Shown here piece by piece: positions 27,601-36,700 of a stretch of 64,000 nucleotides of DNA (position 1 is the stretch's first letter; each line of letters opens with the position of its first letter). A program made the translations under genes and the position numbers. The notes under the pieces are model-generated. The model was not told where the DNA came from. It saw nothing but the letters and a program-made list of their open reading frames with translations, and did not search any database. Origin of the DNA: Centropus unirufus (Eukaryota; Chordata; Aves; Cuculiformes; Centropidae); NCBI GenBank assembly GCA_013397695.1, contig VYZI01000005.1:4785980-4849979 (forward strand), written 5' to 3'.

Positions 27601-28785
27601 TTGAGCAGAGTGAAAAAACACGCTCTTTCACCAAACATTTTTTTTATTTATTTTTCAGTTCCCTGCTCCAACCCTTTGAGATAAACTGTATCGAAGGGAG
27701 AACTATTCTACTTCCTAGGTAACTTTTTAACATACGGCAAAACAAAAACTTCAGACAGAATTATACGGTTAATGGGTGTACTGAAGTGCCCAAGAGCGTG
27801 CTAAAAACACTTTGATAGATAGCCAAGTCATTTATCTAAATCACCGTCAGAGCAGTGAAGCATCCTGCGAGCTTTTATGCAGAGTTATAAGGTGATGCTT
27901 TCTGGCACTTTTTGTCATTTCTCAAACTTGAAGCTTTGGTGTTAAAATACTGCCATTGTTTACCATCTATGTATTTCAGCGACAAATCCAGACTCTATAA
28001 CATAACAACACATTTTCAGAAGTGTCCTACCCCTAACTCTCCCTCCCCGGTCACCAGTGCAATGCTGCCTGCATCTCAAGGTATAGAAATAATTGATGGT
28101 TAAACTCGAAGGGTGTTCACAGTAAGTAGTTTTCTAGCAAAACAGCAACTTCTTAGAGCAACAAAGTAGAGAAGAAAGGTGGCAGCAAGGTCAGTACAAA
28201 GAAATATTGCCTTTTCTTAGGAAACTTAAAACTACTGTCTGATTTTTGGAATGGCACCTACCCACTGCAATTCCACATCATTGCAAGAATTGTACGGAGC
28301 AGCATTTTAATTGCTTGGCTGCTCTGCTAAAACATACTTGGAGACAACGTGCATCCAGATTATCAAACGTGATAACAAAATTAGATTAAAGAGGCAAAGA
28401 AAAAAAAACTACCATAGAGACGTTATGTAAATTCGTCCTTCACTGGTTGGAGTTTTGCAAGTATTTGCTGCGTGCTATTTTAATTTTATGTGCTCCTGCT
28501 TGGCTCCACAACTCTTGTTAGGACCAATATGCTGCATGAGAAGGAATAAACAGAGAGCAGCTCGGTGTTCCTTTCCTTTTTCCCTTTCTTGCCAAAAGGA
28601 GAAAAAAAAAGGCTTGCAAACCCCGTTCTGCACTTTTTTTTCCCCCACCCCTCATCACCCCTCCGCTTAATTACAAGTACGCCTTTTTTTTAGAATACAT
28701 GCAAACAATATCGACAGCAACAGTAAAATAATAATAATTAAAAAAATAGCAGCTTTAAAGTGGAAAAATAAGAGTTGGGACCTAC

Positions 28786-28942
28786 ATTGAGCACTGTGCC
28801 GGTGTTGCCACTCTGTTTGTGCCAATCCACTGAAGCATGCTTTGAGAGCCTTCTCCTGGAGCATGCAGGAAGACGGACTCGCAGTGTAGAAATCCAGCAT
28901 CTGAGCAGGGCTCACTGCTAGAACATCCATACAGTCAAACAT
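28786..28942 (-). CDS. RARB: Retinoic acid receptor beta, beta2-specific first coding exon
   Basis: This exon encodes the N-terminal A region of RAR beta2, a ligand-activated nuclear receptor that pairs with RXR and binds retinoic acid response elements in the nucleus. The 52 codons begin MFDCMDVLAVSPAQMLDFYT and end HRHSAQ, matching the beta2 isoform as I recall it for chicken and human (chicken nearly identical, human with a few substitutions). The chosen ATG at 28942 is the family start. The frame stays open upstream, but there is no earlier in-frame ATG. The exon ends with one base (T) of a split serine codon, then the donor gtaggt. The downstream exon supplies CA, giving AQ-S-VETQ across the junction as in other RARBs. 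The A region carries a ligand-independent activation function and is the part that differs between isoforms. No frameshift or stop is visible. The CDS is partial here because later exons lie outside the window. Confidence 0.97.
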
Positions 28943-29006
28943 GATTCCCCCTGCACAGAATGCCTGCAAAAGTGCTTTCCTCTAGGTGTGGAGGAAAATG
29001 GCACAT
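28935..29006 (-). other. Upstream ORF E (23 codons) overlapping the RARB start codon
   Basis: ATG at 29006 starts MCHFPPHLEESTFAGILCRG and ends at TGA at 28937-28935. That is 5 nt beyond the A of the main ATG (28942) and in a different frame. A ribosome translating it would pass the RARB start, so it should repress initiation there. Its own start context is weak (T at -3, T at +4). Confidence 0.6.
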
Positions 29007-29026
29007 AAAAGTACACCCAACTCCAT
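28982..29026 (-). other. Upstream ORF D (14 codons)
   Basis: The peptide is MELGVLLCAIFLHT, then TAG. It is close to the corresponding short uORF that I recall in the human RARB2 leader, so the peptide itself may be constrained. Its start context has G at +4 but T at -3. Confidence 0.6.
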
Positions 29027-29085
29027 CAAACTCTGCCCCTTTTTTGGCACGTAGGCTGTTGGTCTTTTTCCCAGACCAGAATCAT
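29026..29085 (-). other. Upstream ORF C (19 codons)
   Basis: ATG at 29085 overlaps the stop of uORF A in ATGA. The peptide is MILVWEKDQQPTCQKRGRV. Its TGA at 29028-29026 shares the A with the ATG of uORF D, giving TGATG. Such overlaps permit termination followed by reinitiation. Confidence 0.6.
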
Positions 29086-29213
29086 GAATTATGACAGACA
29101 ACACAGCTAAAAGCCTGTAATTGATCCAAATGATCATTTACCATTTTCCAGGCTGCCCAGCCAATCCAGCAGGATGGGGGGAAGCGAGCCGCATGCCAAG
29201 TTTTAGCTCCCAT
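29082..29213 (-). other. Upstream ORF A (43 codons, includes conserved inner ATG at 29144)
   Basis: The first ATG of the leader opens a 43-residue uORF starting MGAKTWHAAR. A second in-frame ATG at 29144 has a strong context (A at -3, G at +4) and starts MVNDHLDQLQAFSCVVCHNS, which then meets TGA. This 20-residue part matches an uORF that I recall from the human RARB2 leader. Its stop shares bases with the start of uORF C (ATGA at 29085-29082). The likely role is regulation of RAR beta2 translation, inferred from family knowledge. Confidence 0.7.
29138..29194 (-). other. Upstream ORF B (18 codons)
   Basis: ATG at 29194, with G at -3, starts MRLASPHPAGLAGQPGKW and ends at TAA. It lies inside uORF A in another frame. 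I do not recognise a counterpart, so it may be incidental. Confidence 0.45.
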
Positions 29214-29430
29214 CAAATTTCCCCCCCAAATGTCTTTGGAGCCAGCCCTGCTCCCGGGGCGCTCGCCGGGTGCGTGCGGCGTCCCACGCCGCGCCGGTCC
29301 CTCGCTTTCCCGGGATGAAACGGCTCCGGTAGGGACTCGGGATCCCCCCTCGGCCGGGAATAGATCCTTCTGCCTCTGAACAGCTCACTTCCTACTACTT
29401 GTGTCACAGGGAATGAAAGATTGAATTGCC

Positions 29431-29439
29431 TAATATATG
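29431..29439 (-). promoter_or_regulatory. TATA-like element of the RARB2 promoter
   Basis: The minus strand reads CATATATTA just downstream of the beta-RARE, the position of the TATA-like box in the mammalian P2 promoter. It predicts a start roughly 25-30 bp downstream, near 29407. Confidence 0.8.
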
Positions 29440-29443
29440 CGAG

Positions 29444-29460
29444 TGAACTTTCCGTGAACC
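29444..29460 (-). promoter_or_regulatory. Beta-RARE (DR5 retinoic acid response element)
   Basis: On the minus strand it reads GGTTCA-CGGAA-AGTTCA, a direct repeat with 5-bp spacing. It is the classical RARB2 element bound by RAR/RXR and makes the gene inducible by retinoic acid and autoregulated. It lies 5 bp upstream of the TATA-like sequence and about 500 bp upstream of the RARB ATG. Both half-sites match the mammalian element as I recall it; one spacer base differs. Confidence 0.95.
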
Positions 29461-29473
29461 CTTCCCAAGCTGC

Positions 29474-29490
29474 TAACCTTCAAATGACCC
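29474..29490 (-). promoter_or_regulatory. Second DR5-like receptor half-site pair
   Basis: The minus strand reads GGGTCA-TTTGA-AGGTTA, two nuclear-receptor half-sites with 5-bp spacing, between the CRE-like motif and the beta-RARE. The sequence resembles the mammalian promoter as I recall it, so it could act as an auxiliary element. Binding is inferred. Confidence 0.55.
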
Positions 29491-29498
29491 AAGCGGTC

Positions 29499-29506
29499 TG
29501 ACATCA
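29499..29506 (-). promoter_or_regulatory. CRE-like element of the RARB2 promoter
   Basis: TGATGTCA lies 38 bp upstream of the beta-RARE. It differs by one base from the consensus CRE TGACGTCA and sits at the place of the CRE-related motif known in the mammalian promoter. It is likely bound by CREB/ATF-type factors. Confidence 0.75.
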
Positions 29507-29561
29507 CCAGCTCCCAGGATTCTCACACGCCTTCACAACTCCCAGCAGCCCTGCAAAAAAA

Positions 29562-29583
29562 NNNNNNNNNNNNNNNNNNNNNN
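29562..29583. other. Assembly gap (22 N) in the RARB2 promoter region
   Basis: The Ns are bounded by A runs on both sides and by GC-rich DNA to the right, so the true length and sequence are unknown. The gap lies about 100 bp upstream of the beta-RARE. Confidence 0.99.
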
Positions 29584-30049
29584 AAAAAAAAGGCAGGCGA
29601 GCAGGGCAGGGCTGGGGCGGGCAGGCGAAGGCGAGCGCCAGCCCCGCCGGAGTCGCCCCGCTGCGGCTGAGCGGGCGGCAACCGCGGGGCGAACAGACCC
29701 AAACTGAGGAATTAAAAACTAAATAAAAAAAATAATGCCAACACCAAACACGCCACGAGGAGGAGGGAAAGGAAGGGGGGAATTAAGACAGTGGTTTGGG
29801 CGGGCGGTTGCAGAGAATGGAGGATTTTTAAATTCCAGCTCAATTTGCTAAAACTTCTGTGCGCCCCCAACTCCCTCCCCCGCTTCTCCCTCCCCTCCCA
29901 TTCCCATCCTCTCCAAAGAAGCCATGAGCAGGCATCAGCAGCCGGACCAGAGCCCTGGCCGGGGGCTTCACCCTAGCTTCTGGGGTGGCAGGGCTGGCTG
30001 TGGTCACCCTAACCCTGCCCTGTGCACGCCAGCGGGGACCCCTCTTTGA

Positions 30050-30357
30050 TGCAATGGACCCCACAGGACCCCTGCATCCCAGCAAAGATGAGGGACCTCA
30101 TAGGACCTCTGCATCTCAGCAAGGATGAGGGACCTCATAGGACCGCTGCATCCCAGCAAGGATGAGGGACCTCATAGGACCCCTGCATCCCAGCAAAGAT
30201 GAGGGACCTCATAGGACCTCTGCATCTCAGCAAGGATGAGGGACCACACAGGACCTCTGCACCCCAGCAGAAAAGATGGACCTCACAAGACCTCTGCATC
30301 CCAGCAGAAAGCATGCACCTCACAGGACCTCTGCATCCAGCAGAAAGGATGGACCTT
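30050..30357 (+). repeat. Minisatellite of about 8 units, 37-bp period
   Basis: The unit reads gatgagggacctcataggac then about 17 bp ending ctgcatctcagcaag. The gatgaggg phase recurs at 30087, 30124, 30161, 30198 and 30235 at exactly 37 bp. Degenerate units follow at about 30275, 30311 and 30348. Units starting at 30087 and 30198 carry the same variants, giving a 111-bp higher-order repeat. It begins about 0.65 kb upstream of the RARB2 start. Confidence 0.97.
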
Positions 30358-30399
30358 ATGAGCCCAACCCTGCTGGGATTAGGGATGGGGTCAGGTCCC

Positions 30400-33300
30400 A
30401 TCTCTCCCCACCATCCCTCTCTCCTAGGTCGCACAGGTTTGTTAGGGCTGCAGCAGAGCCCGGCCGGTGGCGCACCCAGTACTCCCAGGCTTCCCCACCA
30501 AGCCAGATTCGGGAAGCACCATCACCCATCCCAGGGCAGGAGGCAACCGCACGACCCCTCTTCTCCCTGGCCCGGGGGCCACCAGGTCCTGCCTGTCTCT
30601 GATTATCAGAGAGGGGCCAGGGCTGCTTGGTGACCCGGGAGGGGTTGTATCAGCTTTCACAGGGATAACGAGCACCAGCTCCTCAGGAGAGCAGAGAGGC
30701 CAGGAGCAGGTCCATGAGGAACAGAATCCACCTGAGGGTGCTGGGATGGGAGACCCTGGCTGGCCCTTCCCCGGGGCAGGCACCCCTGGCAGCCCCCTCA
30801 CAGGCATTTTGAAGGCATGGGGCTGCTCCCAACAAAACACAGAGACCTCGGTGAAACCACACTCCTGGCAGCTCTCTTCCTCCTGGCACTGAGTAGGTGT
30901 CAAAACCTTCCCGGCTTTGGTAAGTAACCATCTTCTGCAGAGTCTGGCTCATGGACAGGGACTCCATGGAATCCTCTGCTAGCCCTTACCCATATGGGTG
31001 CTTCAAAAAAGAATAACAACACCCTGGAAACACTCCCTCTGCCCTGATGGAAAGGACAGGAGCTCAACAACCACGTGCACACTTGCATTTTGAGTGTGAG
31101 CCAGGTCACCTCAGCACTGGCCCAGAGGGAAGTTTCCCGAGACACTTCCCACCCCAAAGCTACCTCGCATTCAGAAACTGGAACATGAAATCCTTCATTC
31201 CTGCTTGTTTTCTGAAAAGCCCAAGAAGGGAGTCGGGCGGAGCAGGAGACGCTGTGTGCAGACATGGCACACAACTGGAGACCCTAAAGAAACGCTGGGG
31301 GGAGGACTCACTCTGGGACCTGCGGAGTCACTTTAATGGATGCAGTGTCGCCTCTCCACAACAAGTCCTTTGATGAACTGAAAGCTCTCTGACAAAGCCT
31401 GCAGATTGTATTAACAAAACTTCTCACACAGGTTCAAGAATTAAAAAAATAAATACCCAAGCCCAACAAAACAGAACCCCCCAGACAGCACACGCACTCG
31501 TTCCCTGAAACTGATACACCCAAGCTGGAAACCAGCAGCCAGCAAAAAGACCTGCTGCAATCTGGAATCGAATCCTTATGAAGAGATCAAAACAAAACAA
31601 AAGCTTTTCTTAGTCTCCTTCTGCTGGCAGAGCTCTGGCTGCCCCTGCAGCAGGCAACCTCTCTTCCCTTCTTCCCTTCAGGCAGAGGAATTCCGAAGTT
31701 GGAGTTTAAGTGTCTTTTTAAGGACTTTTTAAGGACTTTGAGGTGTCCTCCCCCAGGCTTCTCCAGCTGAAGAAGCCTGTGTCACCCTGTGATCCAAAAA
31801 CTGCACACAGCACACGTTTCGGAAAAAGCCATCCTTCAGGGAAGGCTTGTTTAAACCATGCCAGCACAGCAAGCTGTGTTTGCTGTATTGAAAAGGCAAA
31901 CGGAAAAGTGGCTATTTTTTTCTGATAAAATCTCAGCTGACTACATTGCTACAATTTTGTTTTGAGTAGAAAAGCTAAATTAAAATACAATATTTTCTAA
32001 CCAGATGACTCAGAATACACTAGAAGTTTGGAATATGTAATGTGTCGCCACAAAAATAACTGGAAAGAATGATACAAAACACAGTAAGTTCTGTCAGTCT
32101 CCAATTTAGGCAGAAAACTGCATTTTGCATGGACCAAAGCTCTAGGAACATTTAAAGCTTCTGCCAAGAGAAACATATTGACCGTGTGGGTTAAAATAAA
32201 CAAAATCAGACAAACAGAAACATGTTTATGCCATTTGCAGTCTTATAATACCATATTCAAAAATAAACCCTGTGCCTCAAAATGAAGACTGGCAACTTTA
32301 AATGTCAGGAAGTCAGGCTTAATGGCATCTGAATTGAGAAAGACTGCTTTTTCTCACTGTATCTAAATGAGGCAGGTAGCTCATCATGATTTATTACGAA
32401 TAATAGTTGTGCTAATGCTTATACTTATTTCTAAAACCACATGTAATTAACAAATTCTTCAAATAGCCTAATGGTTTGCTTGCATAGTATTTCTACAATT
32501 CAGTAATTTATGTATCTCATATTTCACTCTGAAATAGTACAATACTTGTTTTTCTTAAACAGGGTTTCATGAACAGTTATGTTCATAAAATGGTGGGTAT
32601 TTTCTTATTTAGATCAGGATTAACCATAATTACTGTAATAACTAGTAGCCTTCTAATTCAAATGTAATGAAACTTTAAGCAGTGCCACATATTTTAAATG
32701 CCTACCCAGCTCCCACAGAGGTGCAAGTAGGCAACAGCTCTCCAATCTTCCACACATTATCTGTGTAAAGGAATTGTGATTTCACATCACCACTTTGATC
32801 TGTTTTCTCGCAGACTGCAATGATTGAAACTTTACAATAAACATATTCTTAGCCACAAGTGAAATAAAAAAGCAAAGGTTCAAGTCAGAAATCTATTTCC
32901 TTTGGTGTTACTGTATATTTGTCAGTGTGACATAGCACATTTGAAACCCATAATCATAAAACAAAAATTTACAGCCAAGGTTTAGGGTCTACATCTGTTT
33001 CTCTGGTTTTTGTACTGCAATTACCCACTGGACAATTCAGAAAGCAGCACTATGAATCAGGTACTGCACATGCGTTTGTGCCGGTCACTTTTTCGTTAGT
33101 AGAAGGTGGCTGAGGATGCCATAATGTTCTTCACCCAGAGAGAGAGAGGATCAGCTAGAAATAGGATGAGTGCACCGGGCTCTGTAATAAAAATTACTTT
33201 ACTAGAAGCAACAGAGTACTCCTGGAATGTTACAGGCATATTTATAGGATGGAAAAATTAACAAGCACAGGCAAAAAATTTCCAAAATGAAGTACTTCAG

Positions 33301-33604
33301 GGAAGTAGACTTTTTTTTTTCCCTATGCATGTATTTCACTATTAATCAAATGTAGCACTCTCTTGAAACAGTTTTGACAGCAGAGTAAATGGTTACTAGT
33401 GAATGATGTGTGTGTTTAAGCAGTGAAAGCAGAGACAAAGTGATGTTTTCTTCTACTCCCTAGGCAAGAGCTGACACTAAGCTTGCTGCCTCAGCTTTGA
33501 TACTCACAGATTCCTTTGTGTCAGTTGCTGGGAGAATCAGTGGCAGTTCACTAACCCTGCCTCACATACAGGGGCTTTGATTTTTACCTCTTCATTGAGA
33601 ATAG
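30400..33604. other. Non-coding DNA upstream of the RARB2 promoter
   Basis: 30400-31400 is GC-rich with chance ORFs of up to about 150 codons on both strands and no domain. 31400-33604 turns AT-rich. I see no promoter, exon or repeat worth naming. Confidence 0.6.
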
Positions 33605-33744
33605 ATGTTAATGTGAAACAGTACTTGCCTGCTTGGCGTTTTTTTTTCTCTTTTCTTTTTTTTTTTTTTTTTTNATGTTAATGTGAAACAGTACTTGCCT
33701 GCTTGGCGTTTTTTTTTCTCTTTTCTTTTTTTTTTTTTTTTTTT
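33605..33744. other. Unmerged contig overlap around a single N
   Basis: The 69 bp before the N at 33674 (33605-33673: atgttaatgtgaaacagtac onward to a T run) are repeated directly after it (33675-33744). They are identical apart from T-run length. This is typical of two contig ends that overlap but were joined with an N. An ORF reading through it is an artefact. Confidence 0.9.
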
Positions 33745-36700
33745 CCCTGTCCCTTCAACTGGTGATACAGTTTCAGATCTAAAAGCCTGATTCCCTCTTC
33801 GGTACAAGTATTCTTTTAGTGTTGGAGGATGTTTTTCTCCTTTCTCAAGTAAATGAATGATGTTAAATGATTATGGTGGAAGAAAATTACTGGATCACAA
33901 TAGAATGGCTGAATATTTAAAACTCCACAGTAGTCCTGAGGAAATGGGTATCTGAGCAAGAACTGCTCTGAAGAAAATAAAACAATAAAATTGCTCGTAC
34001 GAAATTGAACAAATAACGTAGAAAAACATGAGGTACAGTGAAATTAAGTAAAAAAGGGGCTTATTCTCACTGCCGTATGCCACTCTGCACAACTCACAAT
34101 GACTGGAACGGGAATTTGCATGTAACAGGAAGAATTACTTCAGGTCTAAAATATAACAGCAACTAGCAAAAGAGTATTCAGTGCAGAGCAGTATTTTATT
34201 TTAGATGGGAAAAGCAGAGTTAGTCAGCTCCAGACCCAGAACTTGGGCATGCAACCAGTCTGTGAGTCACTTACCAATAAAGGCCTTTTGTCTGCTTTAA
34301 TCAGTGGATATGTATTTGTAAAGATGCCTTTAAAGCTGATTGCTTAACTTAAAAGCTATAAAAATAATTCATCTCCACAAACTTGAGCACACGACCAGGT
34401 TTCTTAGAACCCCTGCTGTGTTGTACACTTCTCTGGCCTGAAGCCAGGGTAAAAGAACAGCCCTTGTGATAGAAGTGGAAGTGTATCTGGTTCAGCAATC
34501 CATTTCTAAGAGTGATTGCTACTAGATTTTTCTAAGGAAAACACAGGAATCCCTAGCGATTGGCGAAGTATAACTCACCCATAGGTCCTCTAATAGCCTG
34601 CTCTCTAACAGCAAACCACTTAAGCATTAAAGCATGAGATTTAATATCCTCTCCGAATTTGTTTTTGGTAATAGCCCTGGTATTCTAGATATCCATATAC
34701 AGGCCAATGTCTTTTTGCATCAGGATAAATTTGCAGCTCCATGACACAAAGGAGCTAGTAAGTTACTGGGCTTTGAGACAAAGAAGGATAATTTTTTTTA
34801 AAACACTGTAAAACTCCTCCACATTGCAAATAAAGGAAAACACAGATCAAACCCCACCTCTGTGAGGCCCCAAAGGCTGACTGCTGTAGGCTCCAGAAAG
34901 GTTGGCAAAGAGACAATGACATCATGTGCCTAAAGAGGGGATGACATGCATTTTTTGAAGGATAGGAAAAGAGAAAGCATTATTACTTGAAAAACTGGCC
35001 ACATTCTGAATCTACAGTTGCTGTTTAGGAGGATCCTGCAGTGCAAGCAGCAATGCTAAATGGTTGCCAGAAAAACATTGAAGCCAGTAAAAAAAAAAAA
35101 GTTTGTTTCATTTTGTTTTCTTTTTTAAATGACCAGAAACTGCTGTTTCAAGGTTTAGCCAAGAAACTGGTTTTTACTGCTAGCCTATAAATCCCTCAAA
35201 ACACAGAGTTATAATGGAAATGCTGAGGTAACTGAAGTGCCATGCATGGCACTGACACGTTGCATTATATAATCCAGGGAGAATGAGGGCTGGGAGATCT
35301 ATAAAACCTAAGCAGAGGCAAGATGCAGGAAAGAGCAGAAGAGCAAGTAGAAATATTGAATATTAAACTGCAGAGACTACTTCTTCTAGCAATAAAGTTT
35401 TCTGTGTGCTGAATGTGTTTGTGGTTGGCTGAAGGCAAAAGAGCACAGAACTCCGTTGGAAATAGTAAGGGTTTTGTTTCTGCTTTTTAGGGAGGAAAAG
35501 AAAAACAAAGTTACCTAACAAAAGGATAATAATTCCTGACATTCTGATATCCTGAAAAGTGTCTCACAATATGTAAATAAATAATAAAATTAAGAACAAA
35601 TGGAGTTCTAAACCTGGACAACTTATAACCCTCGTTGAAACCAGAATCAGAAGAAATTGGGATAGCAGTATTTCTTAAGGTTCAATAATGGTAGCTCAAA
35701 GTCTTAGAGAAATGTTAGCCCTTGTGGCTTCCTTCCACAAAAGACTAAAGTTACAGAGCAATAACTGTGAACTACAGCTTGGTGCAGACATATATTCCAG
35801 CTAGGACTAAACTTTACTCAAGCTCTATTAAACTTAAGGCAGATTTAAGCAGCATTTAGGGCTTGTGCTCCCACACTGCTGCAGGGACAACCCATATAGT
35901 GGGATCCCAGACGCCAGCAATAGCCAAAACACCCCTGTGCAGAGCTCTGTTCACATAAAGCCTGATGCAGATCGTGCTGGATCATGCCATTAGTGTAAAA
36001 GGCAAGAGACCCACAGCTCAGCAGCTTGACACATGTATTCATGATAATCCAGTTCCTGCTTAGCTAGTTCCCAAACCTACATCAAACACTGAAGGCAAGG
36101 CCAACATCCCATCTGTGTGCATCTTAAAAAACAAAATGAAGGAAGCACTTGAAAATGTGCTGGCATGGCAACCTGAAGTAATGACAGCAATGACAATGTG
36201 GTGACACCACCTGAAATCCGCTGGTAATGACAGCCACCATGCCAACACTTCTGCTTCACCTGTTGCCCTAACGCACCGTACAATCACTGTTGTGTTATCG
36301 TGTAGATGTACTTTGCGTTTGGACACAGACTGGGGTACAGCCTGAAAGAGTTTTTGCTGTAAATGAGGTAGGATAACCTGGAAACTGAAGTGAGTATATG
36401 GCAAATTGGCATCCCTTTTCTTGTGCAGAATATACGCCATTGATCCTGTGTGAATTAACTGAGGGCACGTGTCCTCTCAGGAACACTGTTATCTCTGTAG
36501 CTTTATTGATGCAGCCAGCAAAGAAAACTTTGCTAACGGAGTCAGTTTTACAAGCCTACAGGTTATCACAGTGTAACTATTGCTGAGCAGGTACGGGATT
36601 CTGTATAGCCCTTTCATACCGCAATAACTGCCCATGATTGGGCTGTTGCAGGTCCAGCACTTTCAAAAAGGAGCGATCACTTTCTTACCCTATGTTGCTA

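Larger units (their letters stand above)
4952..28785 (-). other. RARB: RARB intron between the beta2 exon and the first zinc-finger exon
   Basis: This intron of 23,834 bp has donor gtaggt at its right end and a pyrimidine tract plus ttttgtag at its left end. I saw no further RARB exon in it. It contains a CR1 remnant, T-rich tracts, two tandem duplications, a pair of related old segments, a GC-rich patch near 24 kb and candidate conserved blocks. These are listed separately. Other stretches, including 4952-7600, 10610-15028, 19000-23600 and 24700-28780, show only AT-rich sequence with chance ORFs. Confidence 0.85.
28943..29407 (-). other. RARB: 5' UTR of the RARB beta2 exon
   Basis: This leader runs from the inferred transcription start to the ATG, about 465 nt, with no visible intron. 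The right edge is inferred: in mammals the beta-RARE lies at about -53 to -37, which puts the start near 29407. The first roughly 190 nt contain no ATG and are GC-rich. The last 270 nt hold five overlapping upstream ORFs, listed separately. The stretch around 29045-29145 closely resembles the human leader as I recall it, which fits functional constraint on this UTR. Confidence 0.8.
29224..29700. promoter_or_regulatory. GC- and CpG-rich island around the RARB2 start
   Basis: Two CpG-dense blocks, about 29250-29360 and 29590-29700, flank the promoter elements. The AT-richer core (29380-29530) with the RARE lies between them. The 22-bp assembly gap falls inside this region. The block at 29590-29700 has runs such as gggcgggc that suit SP-type factors. 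Confidence 0.6.

Noticed and set aside
30442..30903. Overlapping ORFs of 141-153 codons on both strands near the minisatellite
   Set aside because: GC-rich Pro/Gly-rich translations on both strands with no domain. The ORF at 30199-30633 starts inside the tandem repeat and mirrors its period.
33592..33807. Lys-rich ORF across the single-N join
   Set aside because: Built from T-tract complement and a falsely duplicated contig end.
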